A stretch of 60,747 nt of DNA from Tannerellaceae bacterium (GCA_021201865.1 JAJQEE010000083.1:1-60747), one strand, 5' to 3'; shown: positions 1-10,259, counted from the stretch's first letter. Program-made: numbers and translations. The notes: generated by a model from the letters alone, not told the origin.

Positions 1-10
1 CTGATAAACT

Positions 11-1678
11 ATGCCTGCAACCGTCACAATTTATTGTAAAAATAACAACAGCTATGTGGAAGTTCCTATGGGTGCTACTTTGCTTGAAATTTATGAAGCT
101 GCTGGTTCCCCTTTGTCTTCCCGTCCGATGAATGCGTATGTTAATAACAAAGTGGAAGGCCTGACGTACCGTTGCTGGAATCCTAAAGATGTGGAATTTA
201 TGGATTATAGCCGGATGTCCGGCTCACGGGCATATGTCCGGTCTCTTTGCCATATATTTGCCAAAGCCATTAATGATATCTGGCCAACGGCCACCCTGTA
301 TCTGGAGCATCCGGTCTCTAAAGGATATTATTGTGTCGTACGGAATGGAAAAAGCGTGGATCATCCGATGATCGATCAGATCAAAAACCGGATGCAGGAG
401 ATCATCGCTGCCGATATTCCTTTTCTCCGGAAAGATGTCCGGACGGCAGAAGCTGCTACCCTATTCCGGGAGCGGGGAATGTATGATAAAGCGGATTTGG
501 TGGAGACAGCCGGGTTATTGTATACGACCTATTATGAACTGGATGGATATATTGACTTTTTCTATGGGTGTCTGACCCCCTCCACCGGATATATTCATTT
601 ATTTGATCTGGAACCTTATTACGATGGGATCCTCTTGCGGGTGCCACAACGGGAACATGTGAATGAACTGGCGCCGGTGACCTGTCAGGATAAGATGTTC
701 CAGGTATATAAAGAACATTTGACTTTGCAGCGTACGGTAGGGTTGGATACGGTGGGCGACTTGAATAAAGCTATCGAAAAGGGACAATCTTCTGAGATCA
801 TTATGGTTTCTGAGGCCATGCAGGAGAAACAGATCGCCCGTATCGCACAGGATATCGCGGAAGCTTATAAAGAGGGGGTGCGGATCGTTTTAATCGCCGG
901 TCCTTCCTCGTCCGGAAAGACCACTTTCAGTAAACGACTTGAAATACAGTTAATCACGAATTTGCTTCATCCGGTCAGCATTTCGCTGGATGATTACTTC
1001 CTGAACCGGGTGGATACTCCGAAAGATGAAGATGGAGAGTATGATTTCGAATCTTTATATGCATTGGACCTTTCTTACCTGAATAATGACCTGAAACGGA
1101 TACTGGCGGGTGAGGAGATTGATCTTCCTTCGTTTAGTTTTGACACGGGGACACGGGTTTATAAAGGGAAGAAACTCAAATTAAAAGAAAATTCAGTGTT
1201 GGTGGTAGAGGGTATTCATGGATTGAATCCTGAATTGACCGCTTTTATTGAAGAAAAATATAAATACCGGGTTTATATTTCCGCATTGACTACGATTTCA
1301 TTGGATAATCATAACTGGATCCCTACTACGGATAACCGTTTACTGAGACGGATTGTCCGGGACTACCGGTTCCGGGGGTATTCAGCCAAAGATACCATCT
1401 CCCGCTGGAATAGTGTGAGGAGAGGAGAAGACCGCTGGATTTTCCCTTACCAGGAAAATGCGGATGCCATGTTTAACAGTGCGATGTTATATGAATTAGC
1501 GGCTCTCCGTAAATTTGCGGAACCTATTCTGACGGAGGTAAAGGAATCAGACATAGAAAACGCAGAAGCTTATCGCCTGCTACGTTTTCTACGCTATTTT
1601 AATTATATCTCTGAAACGGAATTGCCTGGCACTTCTCTCCTGAGAGAGTTTCTGGGAGGCGGAACCTTTAAATATTAA
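11..1678 (+). CDS. TGS-domain nucleoside (uridine-type) kinase
   Basis: Cytoplasmic P-loop kinase of the phosphoribulokinase/uridine kinase family, predicted to phosphorylate a nucleoside such as uridine. The N-terminus (about residues 1-60) resembles a TGS domain, followed by a region like the editing-associated part of threonyl-tRNA synthetase; the kinase domain starts near residue 285 with the Walker A motif GPSSSGKTT at about 297-305. The 555-residue length matches the fused Bacteroidota nucleoside kinases and is much longer than plain Udk (about 210 residues). The ATG lies only 10 bases from the window edge, so its promoter is not visible. The stop codon overlaps the convergent uvrA stop. 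The exact substrate is inferred, not shown. Confidence 0.85.
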   Translation: MPATVTIYCKNNNSYVEVPMGATLLEIYEAAGSPLSSRPMNAYVNNKVEGLTYRCWNPKDVEFMDYSRMSGSRAYVRSLCHIFAKAINDIWPTATLYLEHPVSKGYYCVVRNGKSVDHPMIDQIKNRMQEIIAADIPFLRKDVRTAEAATLFRERGMYDKADLVETAGLLYTTYYELDGYIDFFYGCLTPSTGYIHLFDLEPYYDGILLRVPQREHVNELAPVTCQDKMFQVYKEHLTLQRTVGLDTVGDLNKAIEKGQSSEIIMVSEAMQEKQIARIAQDIAEAYKEGVRIVLIAGPSSSGKTTFSKRLEIQLITNLLHPVSISLDDYFLNRVDTPKDEDGEYDFESLYALDLSYLNNDLKRILAGEEIDLPSFSFDTGTRVYKGKKLKLKENSVLVVEGIHGLNPELTAFIEEKYKYRVYISALTTISLDNHNWIPTTDNRLLRRIVRDYRFRGYSAKDTISRWNSVRRGEDRWIFPYQENADAMFNSAMLYELAALRKFAEPILTEVKESDIENAEAYRLLRFLRYFNYISETELPGTSLLREFLGGGTFKY

Positions 1679-4467
1679 GAGATAAGTTTTTCTTTCAGGA
1701 ATTGTCCGGTGTAAGATTCCGGACACATGGCTACCTCTTCCGGTGTGCCTGCACAAATGAGTTGTCCTCCGGCTTTTCCCCCTTCAGGACCTAAATCAAT
1801 CAGATAGTCTGCACATTTGATCACATCCATGTTGTGTTCGATAATGACTACCGAATGTCCTTTACTAATCAGTGCATTAAATGCCTTCAGCAGGGTTTTG
1901 ATATCATGGAAATGCAATCCGGTGGTCGGTTCATCAAAGATGAACAGGGTCGGCTGCGATTTTTCCTGTGCCAGATAATAAGCTAATTTGACACGCTGGT
2001 TCTCTCCTCCGGAAAGGGTAGAAGAGGTTTGTCCCAGTTTGATATAACCAATCCCTACGTCCTGGAGAGGTTTTAGCTTCTTAATGATCTTTTTGGTCTG
2101 GTTTTCCGGATGTTGTTCAAAGAATTCGATCGCCTGGTTTACGGTCATATCTAACAGGTCATGAATATTCACTCCATGAAATTCTACTTCCAGTATTTCG
2201 GATCTGAACCTTTTCCCATGACAGGCTTCGCATTCGAGCGTAATATCTGCCATGAACTGCATCTCAACCGTGATCGTACCTTCTCCTTTACATTCTTCGC
2301 ACCGGCCACCCTCTTTGTTGAAGGAAAAATAAGCAGCGTTAAAGCCCATTTGTTTAGATAGAGCCTGTTCCGCATATAATTTGCGGATCTCATCATACGC
2401 CCCGATATAGGTGACCGGATTAGATCGGGAGCTTTTCCCGATGGAATTCTGATCTACAAACTCGATTCCTTTTACCAACTGGAGATCCCCTTCGATAGAG
2501 GTACAGTCTACGGTGAATCGTGCTGTGTTGTCCAGCATATGCTTTACTCCCTGATAGAAAATGTCTCTGACTAATGAGCTTTTTCCGGAACCACTGACTC
2601 CGGATACCACAGTCATTACATTGAGCGGAAATTTAACATCCACATTCTTCAGGTTATTTTTCCTGGCTCCCTTTACCTCTATATAGTTGTTCCAGGGTCT
2701 TCTGAAGGATGGAAGGTCAATCTTATCTTCTCCTGTCAGATAACGTACGGTGTGACTTTTACTATTCTTTTCCAGACTGTTGATATCTCCCTGGTAAACG
2801 ACTGTCCCACCCAGCCGGCCGGCTTCCGGACCAATATCAATGATATAGTCTGCAGCACGGATAATCTCTTCATCATGTTCCACGACCACAACTGTGTTAC
2901 CTAATTCCTGTAACTGTCGAAGCACTTTGATGAGCAGGTCTGTGTCTCTGGAGTGAAGCCCGATACTGGGTTCATCCAATATATACAGAGATCCAACTAA
3001 GCTACTTCCCAGTGAAGTGGCCAGATTGATCCGTTGGCTTTCCCCCCCGGAGAGGGAAGAAGAAAGACGGTCCAGTGTAAGATATCCTAATCCGACATCC
3101 AGCAGAAACTGGAGCCTGTTGTTGATTTCCGTCAATAACCGTTTGGCAACTTGTGCATCTGTTTCGTCTAACTGAAGCGTATCAAAAAAGGCTTTTGCTT
3201 CTGTGATAGGCAATGCGACCAGTTCAGCAATATTTTTTCCTCCTACTTTGATATATAATGCTTCCGGTTTCAGGCATCCTCCTTTACAGGTTGGACAGGT
3301 TGTTTTTCCCCGATAGCGGGCCTGCATCACCCGGTATTGTATTTTGTAAAGATTCTCTTCCACGAAGGCAAAGAAATCATCAATACCATGTAGGCCCTTA
3401 GCCCCTTGCCACAGGAGATCCTTTTCCTTTTCCGTGAGTTCAAAATAGGGGCGGTGGATCGGGAATTTGTATTTTTCACTCTCCTCGATGAACCGCTGTT
3501 TCCATTCTCCCATGACTTCCCCTTTCCAGCAAACAACTGCTCCGTCATAGACGGAACGGCTTTTGTCCGGGATAACCAGGTTTTCATCAATTCCCAGGAT
3601 CTTACCAAACCCTTCACAAACAGGACAGGCTCCTACTGGATTATTAAAGCTGAACATCATTTCCGATGGTTCTTCGAAAGTGATTCCGTCCGCTTCAAAC
3701 TTTTTCGAGAATTCCCGTGTAATTGTTTCTTCCGGTAAATAGATACGGATCAGACAGGTTCCGTGTCCTTCAAAAAAAGCGGTCTCTACGGAATCTGCTA
3801 ACCGGCTTTTCAATATCTTATCTTCTGAAATCGTTAACCGGTCGATCAGTATTTCAATATCCGGAGTTTGTAAAAGTTCTTCATTATCTATTACTTCCTG
3901 AATACGGCATACATTATCCTGAATGGACAGACGGGAATATCCCTCTTTTTGCAGAATCTCCAGTTGTTCTTTCAGGCTCCGGCCTTCCGGAATGATAACG
4001 GGTGTAAATACGGCGAACTTACTTCCGGCCGGAAAGGAAAGTACCCACTTCACAATATCACTGGCCTGATGTTTTTTTACCTCTTCTCCGGAAACCGGTG
4101 AAATCGTTTTCCCTATCCGGGCAAACAGCAATCTCAGGTATTCATATATTTCAGTAGAAGTCCCTACCGTGGAGCGTGGATTCCGGGTATTTACCTTTTG
4201 TTCGATCGCAATCGCCGGTGGAATTCCTTTGATATAATCACATTCCGGTTTGCTCATCCGGCCCAGGAACTGCCGGGCATAGGCAGAAAGACTTTCCACA
4301 TATCTGCGTTGTCCTTCAGCGTATAGAGTATCGAAAGCCAGGGATGATTTTCCACTACCGGAAAGGCCGGTAATGACCACTAATTTGTCCCGCGGGATCT
4401 CGACATCGATATTTTTTAGATTGTTGACGCGTGCGCCTTTGATTAGTATATTTTTTTCTTCGGTCAT
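1675..4467 (-). CDS. uvrA: UvrABC excinuclease subunit A
   Basis: DNA damage-recognition ATPase of nucleotide excision repair; works with UvrB and UvrC in the cytoplasm. Two ABC ATPase modules are visible: Walker [10 protein letters not shown] near residue 34 and GVSGSGKSS near residue 620, with signatures LSGGESQR and LSGGENQR. Zinc-binding cysteine pairs occur as CPVCEG, CPTCKG and CEECKG...CEACHG. At 930 residues it has the full family length. It is convergent with the nucleoside kinase (four-base overlap) and its promoter lies in the AT-rich gap 4468-5054. Confidence 0.98.
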   Translation of the reverse strand: MTEEKNILIKGARVNNLKNIDVEIPRDKLVVITGLSGSGKSSLAFDTLYAEGQRRYVESLSAYARQFLGRMSKPECDYIKGIPPAIAIEQKVNTRNPRSTVGTSTEIYEYLRLLFARIGKTISPVSGEEVKKHQASDIVKWVLSFPAGSKFAVFTPVIIPEGRSLKEQLEILQKEGYSRLSIQDNVCRIQEVIDNEELLQTPDIEILIDRLTISEDKILKSRLADSVETAFFEGHGTCLIRIYLPEETITREFSKKFEADGITFEEPSEMMFSFNNPVGACPVCEGFGKILGIDENLVIPDKSRSVYDGAVVCWKGEVMGEWKQRFIEESEKYKFPIHRPYFELTEKEKDLLWQGAKGLHGIDDFFAFVEENLYKIQYRVMQARYRGKTTCPTCKGGCLKPEALYIKVGGKNIAELVALPITEAKAFFDTLQLDETDAQVAKRLLTEINNRLQFLLDVGLGYLTLDRLSSSLSGGESQRINLATSLGSSLVGSLYILDEPSIGLHSRDTDLLIKVLRQLQELGNTVVVVEHDEEIIRAADYIIDIGPEAGRLGGTVVYQGDINSLEKNSKSHTVRYLTGEDKIDLPSFRRPWNNYIEVKGARKNNLKNVDVKFPLNVMTVVSGVSGSGKSSLVRDIFYQGVKHMLDNTARFTVDCTSIEGDLQLVKGIEFVDQNSIGKSSRSNPVTYIGAYDEIRKLYAEQALSKQMGFNAAYFSFNKEGGRCEECKGEGTITVEMQFMADITLECEACHGKRFRSEILEVEFHGVNIHDLLDMTVNQAIEFFEQHPENQTKKIIKKLKPLQDVGIGYIKLGQTSSTLSGGENQRVKLAYYLAQEKSQPTLFIFDEPTTGLHFHDIKTLLKAFNALISKGHSVVIIEHNMDVIKCADYLIDLGPEGGKAGGQLICAGTPEEVAMCPESYTGQFLKEKLIS

Positions 4468-4495
4468 ATATGATTACCCTTTTTACAAGAACAAA

Positions 4496-4503
4496 CAAAG
4501 ATA
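4496..4503 (-). promoter_or_regulatory. uvrA -7 box
   Basis: Reads TATCTTTG on the minus strand, matching the Bacteroidota TAnnTTTG -7 consensus, 28 bases upstream of the uvrA ATG. No well-spaced TTG at -33. Confidence 0.5.
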
Positions 4504-4614
4504 CGAAAAATACACTAATTTTTTAGCTTTCAACGCTCTTTGAATATTCCTAACGACTATTAAGTTTTATGCGGGACGAAAGCAGTTGTTTTATTATTTA
4601 TTTAATAATATACC

Positions 4615-4839
4615 TGTTGATAAACCTGTTGATAACTTTTGAATTCACTGTTAATAACTTTTCCAATATCTGTTGATAAACTTGTTGATATGTTTAAAAA
4701 TGGGATAATTTTCCCTGTTACGTTTATCTTTTTATTTGTTCTTTAAACAACTGATGATTAGTTTATTATAAAATTAAAATGTTAAAAACTTATTTTTAAC
4801 TTTATTTTTTTGAACAGTTGTTGAACATATTGTTGATAA
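4615..4839 (+). other. cluster of DnaA-box-like 9-mers in AT-rich gap
   Basis: The 587-base gap between divergent uvrA and the GH10-like gene holds no supportable gene. It contains four exact copies of TGTTGATAA (4615-4623, 4627-4635, 4671-4679, 4831-4839), each one mismatch from the DnaA box TGTGGATAA, plus TGTTGATAT (4683-4691) and TGTTAATAA (4649-4657), all in one orientation. A very AT-rich stretch lies between the last two (about 4690-4815). This is the layout of a bacterial oriC with an unwinding element, but function is an inference; it could also be an operator array. Confidence 0.45.
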
Positions 4840-5008
4840 CTGTTGTTCTTAATGTAGTATTATTGTGAAATGTTGAAAATGAAATTATTTCTTACAGGTC
4901 TTTTGTAAAAAATCATGTAGGGATAGAAAAAGAGAAGATGTTTAAATTATGAGTAAATCCGGACTGTCGTTTTTGTGTTTATTATGAGCCATTCTGATGA
5001 TAAACATA

Positions 5009-5016
5009 TAAATTTG
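5009..5016 (+). promoter_or_regulatory. -7 box of GH10-like gene
   Basis: TAAATTTG matches TAnnTTTG, 38 bases upstream of the preferred ATG at 5055. No clear -33 element. Confidence 0.45.
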
Positions 5017-5054
5017 TAGAAGAATACTAATCTTTTAACAAATTGACAGCTTCT

Positions 5055-6581
5055 ATGTTTACTAAGTATATTCGTTTGTTTTTAATACTGTTGCCTTGTC
5101 TGGCTATTTCCTGCTCAACCCTTCGTGAAACTGCTGTTCCTGTGAAAGAAAAGTCTCTGAAAAGAGAATTCCGGGGAGCATGGATACAGACGGCTTTTCA
5201 GAGTGAGTATAAGGATATGAAACCAACACAGATGAAAAGAGATTTTATACGGAAACTGGACTTTCTTCAAAGCTGTGGGATCAACGCGATCATTTTCCAG
5301 GTACGTCCGGAAGCGGATGCTTTCTATAAATCGGACATAGAGCCATGGAGTCGCTTTTTCACAGGTAGGCAGGGACTGGCTCCTGACGGGGAGTTTGACC
5401 CGATGGCTTTTCTGATCGGGGAATGTCACAAAAGAAATATGGAATTTCATGCCTGGTTGAATCCTTATCGTGCCAGTACATCCGGCCAGACAATTTTTGC
5501 AGATACTCATATTTATCATTCTCATCCGGAATGGTTTGTCCATTATAATAAACAGGTGTTATTTGATCCGGGGGTACCGGACAGCCGGAAATTTATCTGC
5601 CGGGTAGTACGTGACATTGTGAGTCGTTATGATGTGGATGCGATCCATATGGATGATTATTTTTATCCTTATCCGGCGCCGGGGATACCTTTCCCGGATG
5701 ATCAAAGCTTCCGGAGATATGGCTTGACTAATGGATACACGGAAGCACAGCGGGATGACTGGAGGCGGAACAATGTCAATACATTGATCAGTGAATTAAA
5801 GCGCACGATCCTTTTGACTAAACCCTGGGTAAGATTCGGTATCAGTCCGTTTGGAATCTACCGGAATAAGAAAAGTACACCGGACGGGTCCGGAAGTAAT
5901 ACCAATGGTTTGCAGAATTATGATGATCTGTATGCGGATATTACCTACTGGGTGAAGCAAGGCTGGATCGACTATAATATACCTCAGATCTATTGGGAGA
6001 TCGGTCATACGGCTGCGGATTATACCACGTTGATCAAATGGTGGGATAAAAATGCGAACGGCGGGCATCTCTATATTGGTCAGGATGTCGCCCGGACAAT
6101 GAAAGCCGGACAATTGACTGAGAAAATGAAATATGAAAGAATGCTGCCTCATATAGATGGAAATTGTTTCTGGCCGGCCAATGAGATCCTGTGGAACAAC
6201 CAGGGAGTCGCAGATAGTCTGAAAAGAAATTATCACCGGTATCCGGCGCTGATACCTGCTTATACACATATGCATGACCGGGCTCCGGAGGAGGTAAAGG
6301 ATTTGAAGGTGGAATGGACGGCTGACGGTTATCTGTTACATTGGAAAGCCCGGCAGAGTAAAACCAATCCGGAACTGGCCAGTTATTTTGTGATCTATCG
6401 TTTTGAAGATAAAGAGGTGGTGGATCCGGAGGACCCTTCTAAAATTGTGGGTATAACCAGAGAAATGAAATATCAGTTACCTTATGAAAAAGGTAAAATA
6501 AAATACCGTTATGTTGTGACGGCCGTGGACCGTTTCCATAATGAAAGCACAAAAGGAAAAATTAAGAAGGTTAAACTATAA
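5055..6581 (+). CDS. GH10-like (GHL10/DUF187) family lipoprotein
   Basis: Predicted exported glycoside hydrolase-like lipoprotein. A lipoprotein signal ends at LPCLAISC; the GHL10 domain starts with REFRGAWIQT and contains the FQVRPEADAFY and FHAWLNPYR segments typical of the family, about residues 40-370. The last 90 residues resemble a fibronectin type III domain. An in-frame TTG at 5043 is also open, but the ATG at 5055 gives a better signal peptide. Substrate is unknown; family members are usually assumed to act on glycans or cell-wall polymers. The AraC-type regulator follows within about 10 bases. Confidence 0.85.
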   Translation: MFTKYIRLFLILLPCLAISCSTLRETAVPVKEKSLKREFRGAWIQTAFQSEYKDMKPTQMKRDFIRKLDFLQSCGINAIIFQVRPEADAFYKSDIEPWSRFFTGRQGLAPDGEFDPMAFLIGECHKRNMEFHAWLNPYRASTSGQTIFADTHIYHSHPEWFVHYNKQVLFDPGVPDSRKFICRVVRDIVSRYDVDAIHMDDYFYPYPAPGIPFPDDQSFRRYGLTNGYTEAQRDDWRRNNVNTLISELKRTILLTKPWVRFGISPFGIYRNKKSTPDGSGSNTNGLQNYDDLYADITYWVKQGWIDYNIPQIYWEIGHTAADYTTLIKWWDKNANGGHLYIGQDVARTMKAGQLTEKMKYERMLPHIDGNCFWPANEILWNNQGVADSLKRNYHRYPALIPAYTHMHDRAPEEVKDLKVEWTADGYLLHWKARQSKTNPELASYFVIYRFEDKEVVDPEDPSKIVGITREMKYQLPYEKGKIKYRYVVTAVDRFHNESTKGKIKKVKL

Positions 6582-6591
6582 ACTAATAGCT

Positions 6592-7152
6592 ATGTGCGAG
6601 GGAAGAAACAGTATATATACGAATTGTGTTTCATGTGAACAATATCAGAAACATGTGTTTGAATATCGTAGCTTCCCACGTGGGGTTTTTGTACCTCGTG
6701 AAAAATGTCCGCAAAACCGGATCTATTTTGTGCTGGAAGGGGAGATCTGGGTGAATAGTGATGAATATCCGGATACTATTTTACGTGCCGGACAGTTTAT
6801 TCTTCAGCCGGTTGGTTCCCGAATAGAATACCGGGTTCATACTCCGACAGAAAGTATTTTTTATTCATTCGACCGAATACAGAATGTCTGTGAGGAGAGA
6901 GTGAAAAGTGGACTGGGCTGTCTGGAAGGAAGAGTACCTTCTCCAAAAGTGATGGAAGCCTGTGGAGCCTTACGTACTTTCTTAGATAGTATGAAAACCT
7001 ATCTGACTGATGATCTGTTGTGTGCGGGATTTTTACAGGCTAAACGCTCGGAACTGTTTTATCTGTTGAATTGTTATTATCCGATCAAAGAATTGACAGA
7101 GTTTTACTCCTCTATCTATAGCTATACGAAGAGCTTTCGTTTTTTGTATTAA
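6592..7152 (+). CDS. AraC-family regulator, N-terminal part (frameshifted)
   Basis: Sensor half of an AraC-type transcription regulator, with a beta-rich cupin-like region (YFVLEGEIWV...LRAGQFILQP) at about residues 35-80. The frame ends abruptly after a run of six T at 7140-7145. With seven T it would continue without a break into the HTH half starting at 7167, giving about 279 residues, a normal AraC length. The ATG at 6592 avoids overlap with the upstream gene; an ATG at 6541 is in frame but overlaps it. It is probably one gene split by a one-base deletion, real or artefactual. The likely target is itself or the downstream protease gene (inference). Confidence 0.75.
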   Translation: MCEGRNSIYTNCVSCEQYQKHVFEYRSFPRGVFVPREKCPQNRIYFVLEGEIWVNSDEYPDTILRAGQFILQPVGSRIEYRVHTPTESIFYSFDRIQNVCEERVKSGLGCLEGRVPSPKVMEACGALRTFLDSMKTYLTDDLLCAGFLQAKRSELFYLLNCYYPIKELTEFYSSIYSYTKSFRFLY

Positions 7153-7166
7153 ACAATTATCAGAAA

Positions 7167-7427
7167 GTGCGTGATGTAGAAGAGTTTGCGGAATTGGGAG
7201 GCTATTCGGTCCCCACCTTCCGCCGGATCTTTAAGGAAACGTTTGATGAGCCGGTATATCAGTGGATGTTAAAACATCGCTGTCAGGACATCCGGAATGA
7301 CCTGATTACCTCTGATATGTCTATTTCTCAGATTTCTAATAAGTATGGATTTGAATCTTTGGCAAATTTTTCGCATTTTTGTAAAGCTAATTTTGGCAAA
7401 TCTCCCCGAGGACTGCGGTCTGAATAG
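7167..7427 (+). CDS. AraC-family regulator, C-terminal HTH part (frameshifted)
   Basis: DNA-binding half of the regulator at 6592. It carries the two AraC helix-turn-helix units: EFAELGGYSVPTFRRIFKE and, after a linker, MSISQISNKYGFESLANF followed by the conserved FGKSPRGLR end. The GTG used as start here is probably not a real start; the natural reading is continuous with the upstream half after restoring one T at 7140-7145. As an isolated 86-residue protein it lacks a sensor domain. Confidence 0.75.
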   Translation: MRDVEEFAELGGYSVPTFRRIFKETFDEPVYQWMLKHRCQDIRNDLITSDMSISQISNKYGFESLANFSHFCKANFGKSPRGLRSE

Positions 7428-7448
7428 GAAAACAAAAAGAAAAAACGC

Positions 7449-8684
7449 ATGAAAATAAAGATAATTACGTTACTTGCCCTTTTCATCGGCTGTATTAGCA
7501 GTTGTTCGGATGATGGTCCTATTATCGGTCCTGATAACCCGGACGGTCCTTTCAAGAAAACGGTTCTTCTTTATATGGTGGCCGAGAATAATTTGAGTTC
7601 TGCTGGCTACAATAATATTGAGAATATGATGAAAGGATCCAATGCGACTAATTTAAAAGATAAAAATGTTCTTATTTATTTTGATCCTGTGGATGATACT
7701 ACTGATCCAGAAGATGAAAAATATGACCCGGATAAAGGGAAGCCTACGCTTTTACAACTTAGGTTAAACAATTATTCAGAAGTTGTATTAGATACTATCC
7801 AGCGGTTTGAAGAACATAATTCAGCATCTGTTGAAGTTTTGTCTAAAATTATAAGTTTGATGTCTCAATATGAATCAGAAAGTTATAGTCTGATTTTGTG
7901 GGGGCATGCAACTAATTGGTTCCCGTCTGACTTTCAGAGTAAGTTTACAGTTTTAAATAATGAAAGAAATAGTCAGGTTGTAAATAATGATATTCCACCG
8001 TTGGAGACTTATGCCTATGGAGATGATAATAAACGTTGGTTAGAGATTGATGAACTTGCTGAAGCTATTCCGGATCAATTGTTTGATATGATCCTTTTTG
8101 ATGCATGCTATATGGGAAGTGTAGAGGTGGCATATGAATTAAGAAATAAAGCTAAACATTTTATTGCTGCTTCCAGTGAAATTATCTCATTTGGTTTCCC
8201 TTATAACAGAGTGATGGATTATTTGTTAGGAACTGGTTCTGAAACGGATTACCGAATGATCTGTCAGGAATATTATGATTATTATAATAGTATGACCGGC
8301 CAGTATAGATCTGCTACTATTGCATGGACACGTTTGGACAAAATGACAGATCTTGCCACTGCTGTTCATAATATACTTGCTAGTAATCAGGAAGCAGCTA
8401 AGAATGTTAATCTAACTCCTATCCAAAATTTTGACAGGGTTTCCAAACGTCGGGTGATGAGAGATCTGGAACAATATATTGAAGCTATCGCTCCAGCCTC
8501 TGAATATAGTGTGTTTCAATCGGTTTTAGAAGAGGTAGTTCCTTTTGAAAAACATACAGATATTTTTATAGATTATGCTATTAACCGTCATTGTGGACTG
8601 ACAATTTATCCTTATTATTCATATAATTATACGATTAATCTGGATTATCAGAATTTAGCTTGGTATAAAGCTGTTTATAAATAA
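7449..8684 (+). CDS. clostripain-family (C11) cysteine peptidase lipoprotein
   Basis: Secreted lipid-anchored cysteine peptidase of family C11. The signal peptide ends with a lipobox at SSC, followed by SDDG, an acidic motif typical of surface-exported Bacteroidota lipoproteins. The catalytic dyad is visible: His153 in LWGHATNW and Cys220 in DACYMGS. The 411-residue length fits the family, whose members generally cleave after Arg or Lys. It starts 21 bases after the AraC-type regulator and ends at a strong terminator, so the two may be co-transcribed. The substrate cannot be deduced. Confidence 0.9.
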   Translation: MKIKIITLLALFIGCISSCSDDGPIIGPDNPDGPFKKTVLLYMVAENNLSSAGYNNIENMMKGSNATNLKDKNVLIYFDPVDDTTDPEDEKYDPDKGKPTLLQLRLNNYSEVVLDTIQRFEEHNSASVEVLSKIISLMSQYESESYSLILWGHATNWFPSDFQSKFTVLNNERNSQVVNNDIPPLETYAYGDDNKRWLEIDELAEAIPDQLFDMILFDACYMGSVEVAYELRNKAKHFIAASSEIISFGFPYNRVMDYLLGTGSETDYRMICQEYYDYYNSMTGQYRSATIAWTRLDKMTDLATAVHNILASNQEAAKNVNLTPIQNFDRVSKRRVMRDLEQYIEAIAPASEYSVFQSVLEEVVPFEKHTDIFIDYAINRHCGLTIYPYYSYNYTINLDYQNLAWYKAVYK

Positions 8685-8700
8685 ACTCATAAATATATAA

Positions 8701-8744
8701 AAAGAAAGCCGCCTGACTTATTATTAGAACAGGCGGCTTTCTTT
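8701..8744. terminator. bidirectional intrinsic terminator
   Basis: Perfect 15-base inverted repeat (8701-8715 and 8730-8744) around AAAGCCGCCTG with A- and T-rich flanks, between the convergent clostripain gene and pepD. Confidence 0.9.
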
Positions 8745-8760
8745 TTATAATAAGGTGCTT

Positions 8761-10215
8761 TCAAATCCTTTCCAGTGTTGTTTTCAGGAAATCCCAGATC
8801 TTGGCTACGGACGGAATGTTGATCCTTTCATCCGGTGAGTGAGGATATTCGAGGTCCGGTCCAATAGAAATCATATCCATATTTGGATAGGCTCCCTGAA
8901 TGATGCCACATTCCAGACCGGCATGCATCACTTTCACTTCCGGTGTTTTATGATACATCTCTTCATAGACCTGTTTCATCAGTTTCAGCACCGGAGAGTC
9001 GATGTCCGGTTGCCATCCGTTGTAAGCTCCTCCATATTCTACTTTGGCTCCGGCCAGTGCAAAGACACTTTCCAGACTGGAATAGACAGAGGCTTTCCGG
9101 CTTTCGGATGAACTCCTAATTAATATTTTTACTTCGATTAAGCCATTCGCAGATTTTACAACTGCCAGATTGCTGGAAGATTCAACTGTTCCCGGGAAGG
9201 AGGCCAACATACTGATTACTCCATTCTGACAACCTTCAATCGCATTGATCAGGTCATCCTGGATCTCTTCCGGAATAAGAGAGGTAGGCAATTCTGCTGT
9301 TTCAGCAGTAAAAGATATATTTTCTTCTATCCCTTTATATTCTTCGCGGTAGAGGTCCTGGTAGTCTGCAACCATTTCCCACAGGACTTCCGCATTTTCA
9401 CCAGGAATAGTAACCACTGCGAATGCTTCGCGTGGGATCGCATTCCGTAAAGATCCTCCTTCTACAGAAGCCAGACGGGCGCCACATCCAGCTACGGCTT
9501 CTTTTAAGAAACGAAACATCAGTTTGTTTGCATTGGCACGACCTAAATGGATATCTACTCCGGAATGTCCTCCTTTTAAACCTGTCAGGCTTAGTTTAAA
9601 GGCAATATCTCCTTCCGGAATGTATTCATCTTCTTTAAACTGGAAAGAGATATTCAGGTCTGCACCTCCGGCACAACCCACGAATAATTCTCCCTCTTTT
9701 TCCGAATCACAATTAATCAGGATCTCTCCTTTACAGAAGCCGGGTTTTAATCCGAATGCACCGTCCATTCCCACTTCTTCATCTATAGTGAAAAGTGCTT
9801 CAACCGGTCCATGTTCCAGTGTATTGTCAGCAAGTACGGCCATGGCCAAAGCAACGCCAATCCCGTTATCAGCTCCCAGGGTGGTATCCCGGGCTGTGAC
9901 CCAGTCTCTTTCTACATACGCATCAATAGGATCTTTCAGAAAGTCATGGTTCACATGAGAGTTTTTCTGGGGTACCATGTCGAGGTGAGATTGCAGGATG
10001 ACGCCTTTATGATCTTCCCTGCCTGTTGTTGCCGGTTTTCGGATCAGCACATTTCCTGTTTCGTCCTGCAAAGTTTCCAAACCTAAACGTTTTCCAAATG
10101 AAAGGACGTATTCCGTAACTTCTTTCATATGTCCTGTCGGACGGGGGATTTGTGTTAGATCATAGAAATATCCCCATATCTGATTAGGGGAAAGATCTTT
10201 AATGCTTGCTGACAT
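8761..10215 (-). CDS. pepD: aminoacyl-histidine dipeptidase
   Basis: Cytosolic metallopeptidase of family M20 (PepD type), cleaving Xaa-His and other dipeptides. The N-terminal catalytic domain shows the metal-binding segments LQSHLDMVP, TLGADNGIGVA, and FTIDEEVGMDG with the catalytic glutamate pair, then LINCDSEKEGE; a lid/dimerisation region includes KGGHSGVDIH. The length of 484 residues is normal for PepD. A TAnnTTTG box on the minus strand lies at 10251-10258. Confidence 0.95.
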   Translation of the reverse strand: MSASIKDLSPNQIWGYFYDLTQIPRPTGHMKEVTEYVLSFGKRLGLETLQDETGNVLIRKPATTGREDHKGVILQSHLDMVPQKNSHVNHDFLKDPIDAYVERDWVTARDTTLGADNGIGVALAMAVLADNTLEHGPVEALFTIDEEVGMDGAFGLKPGFCKGEILINCDSEKEGELFVGCAGGADLNISFQFKEDEYIPEGDIAFKLSLTGLKGGHSGVDIHLGRANANKLMFRFLKEAVAGCGARLASVEGGSLRNAIPREAFAVVTIPGENAEVLWEMVADYQDLYREEYKGIEENISFTAETAELPTSLIPEEIQDDLINAIEGCQNGVISMLASFPGTVESSSNLAVVKSANGLIEVKILIRSSSESRKASVYSSLESVFALAGAKVEYGGAYNGWQPDIDSPVLKLMKQVYEEMYHKTPEVKVMHAGLECGIIQGAYPNMDMISIGPDLEYPHSPDERINIPSVAKIWDFLKTTLERI

Positions 10216-10250
10216 AGAGTAACAATTTAAATTGAATTCTTATTTTAATA

Positions 10251-10258
10251 CAAACGTA
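10251..10258 (-). promoter_or_regulatory. pepD -7 box
   Basis: TACGTTTG on the minus strand, 36 bases upstream of pepD and just past the stop of the upstream membrane-protein gene. Confidence 0.45.
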
Positions 10259-10259
10259 T

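Noticed and set aside
4468-5042. Small gene in the AT-rich gap after uvrA
   Set aside because: Stops occur frequently in all frames and no ORF has a recognisable start, signal or domain.
5043-5054. TTG start for the GH10-like lipoprotein
   Set aside because: The ATG four codons later gives a normal lipoprotein signal peptide and TTG starts are rare here, although the helicase does use one.
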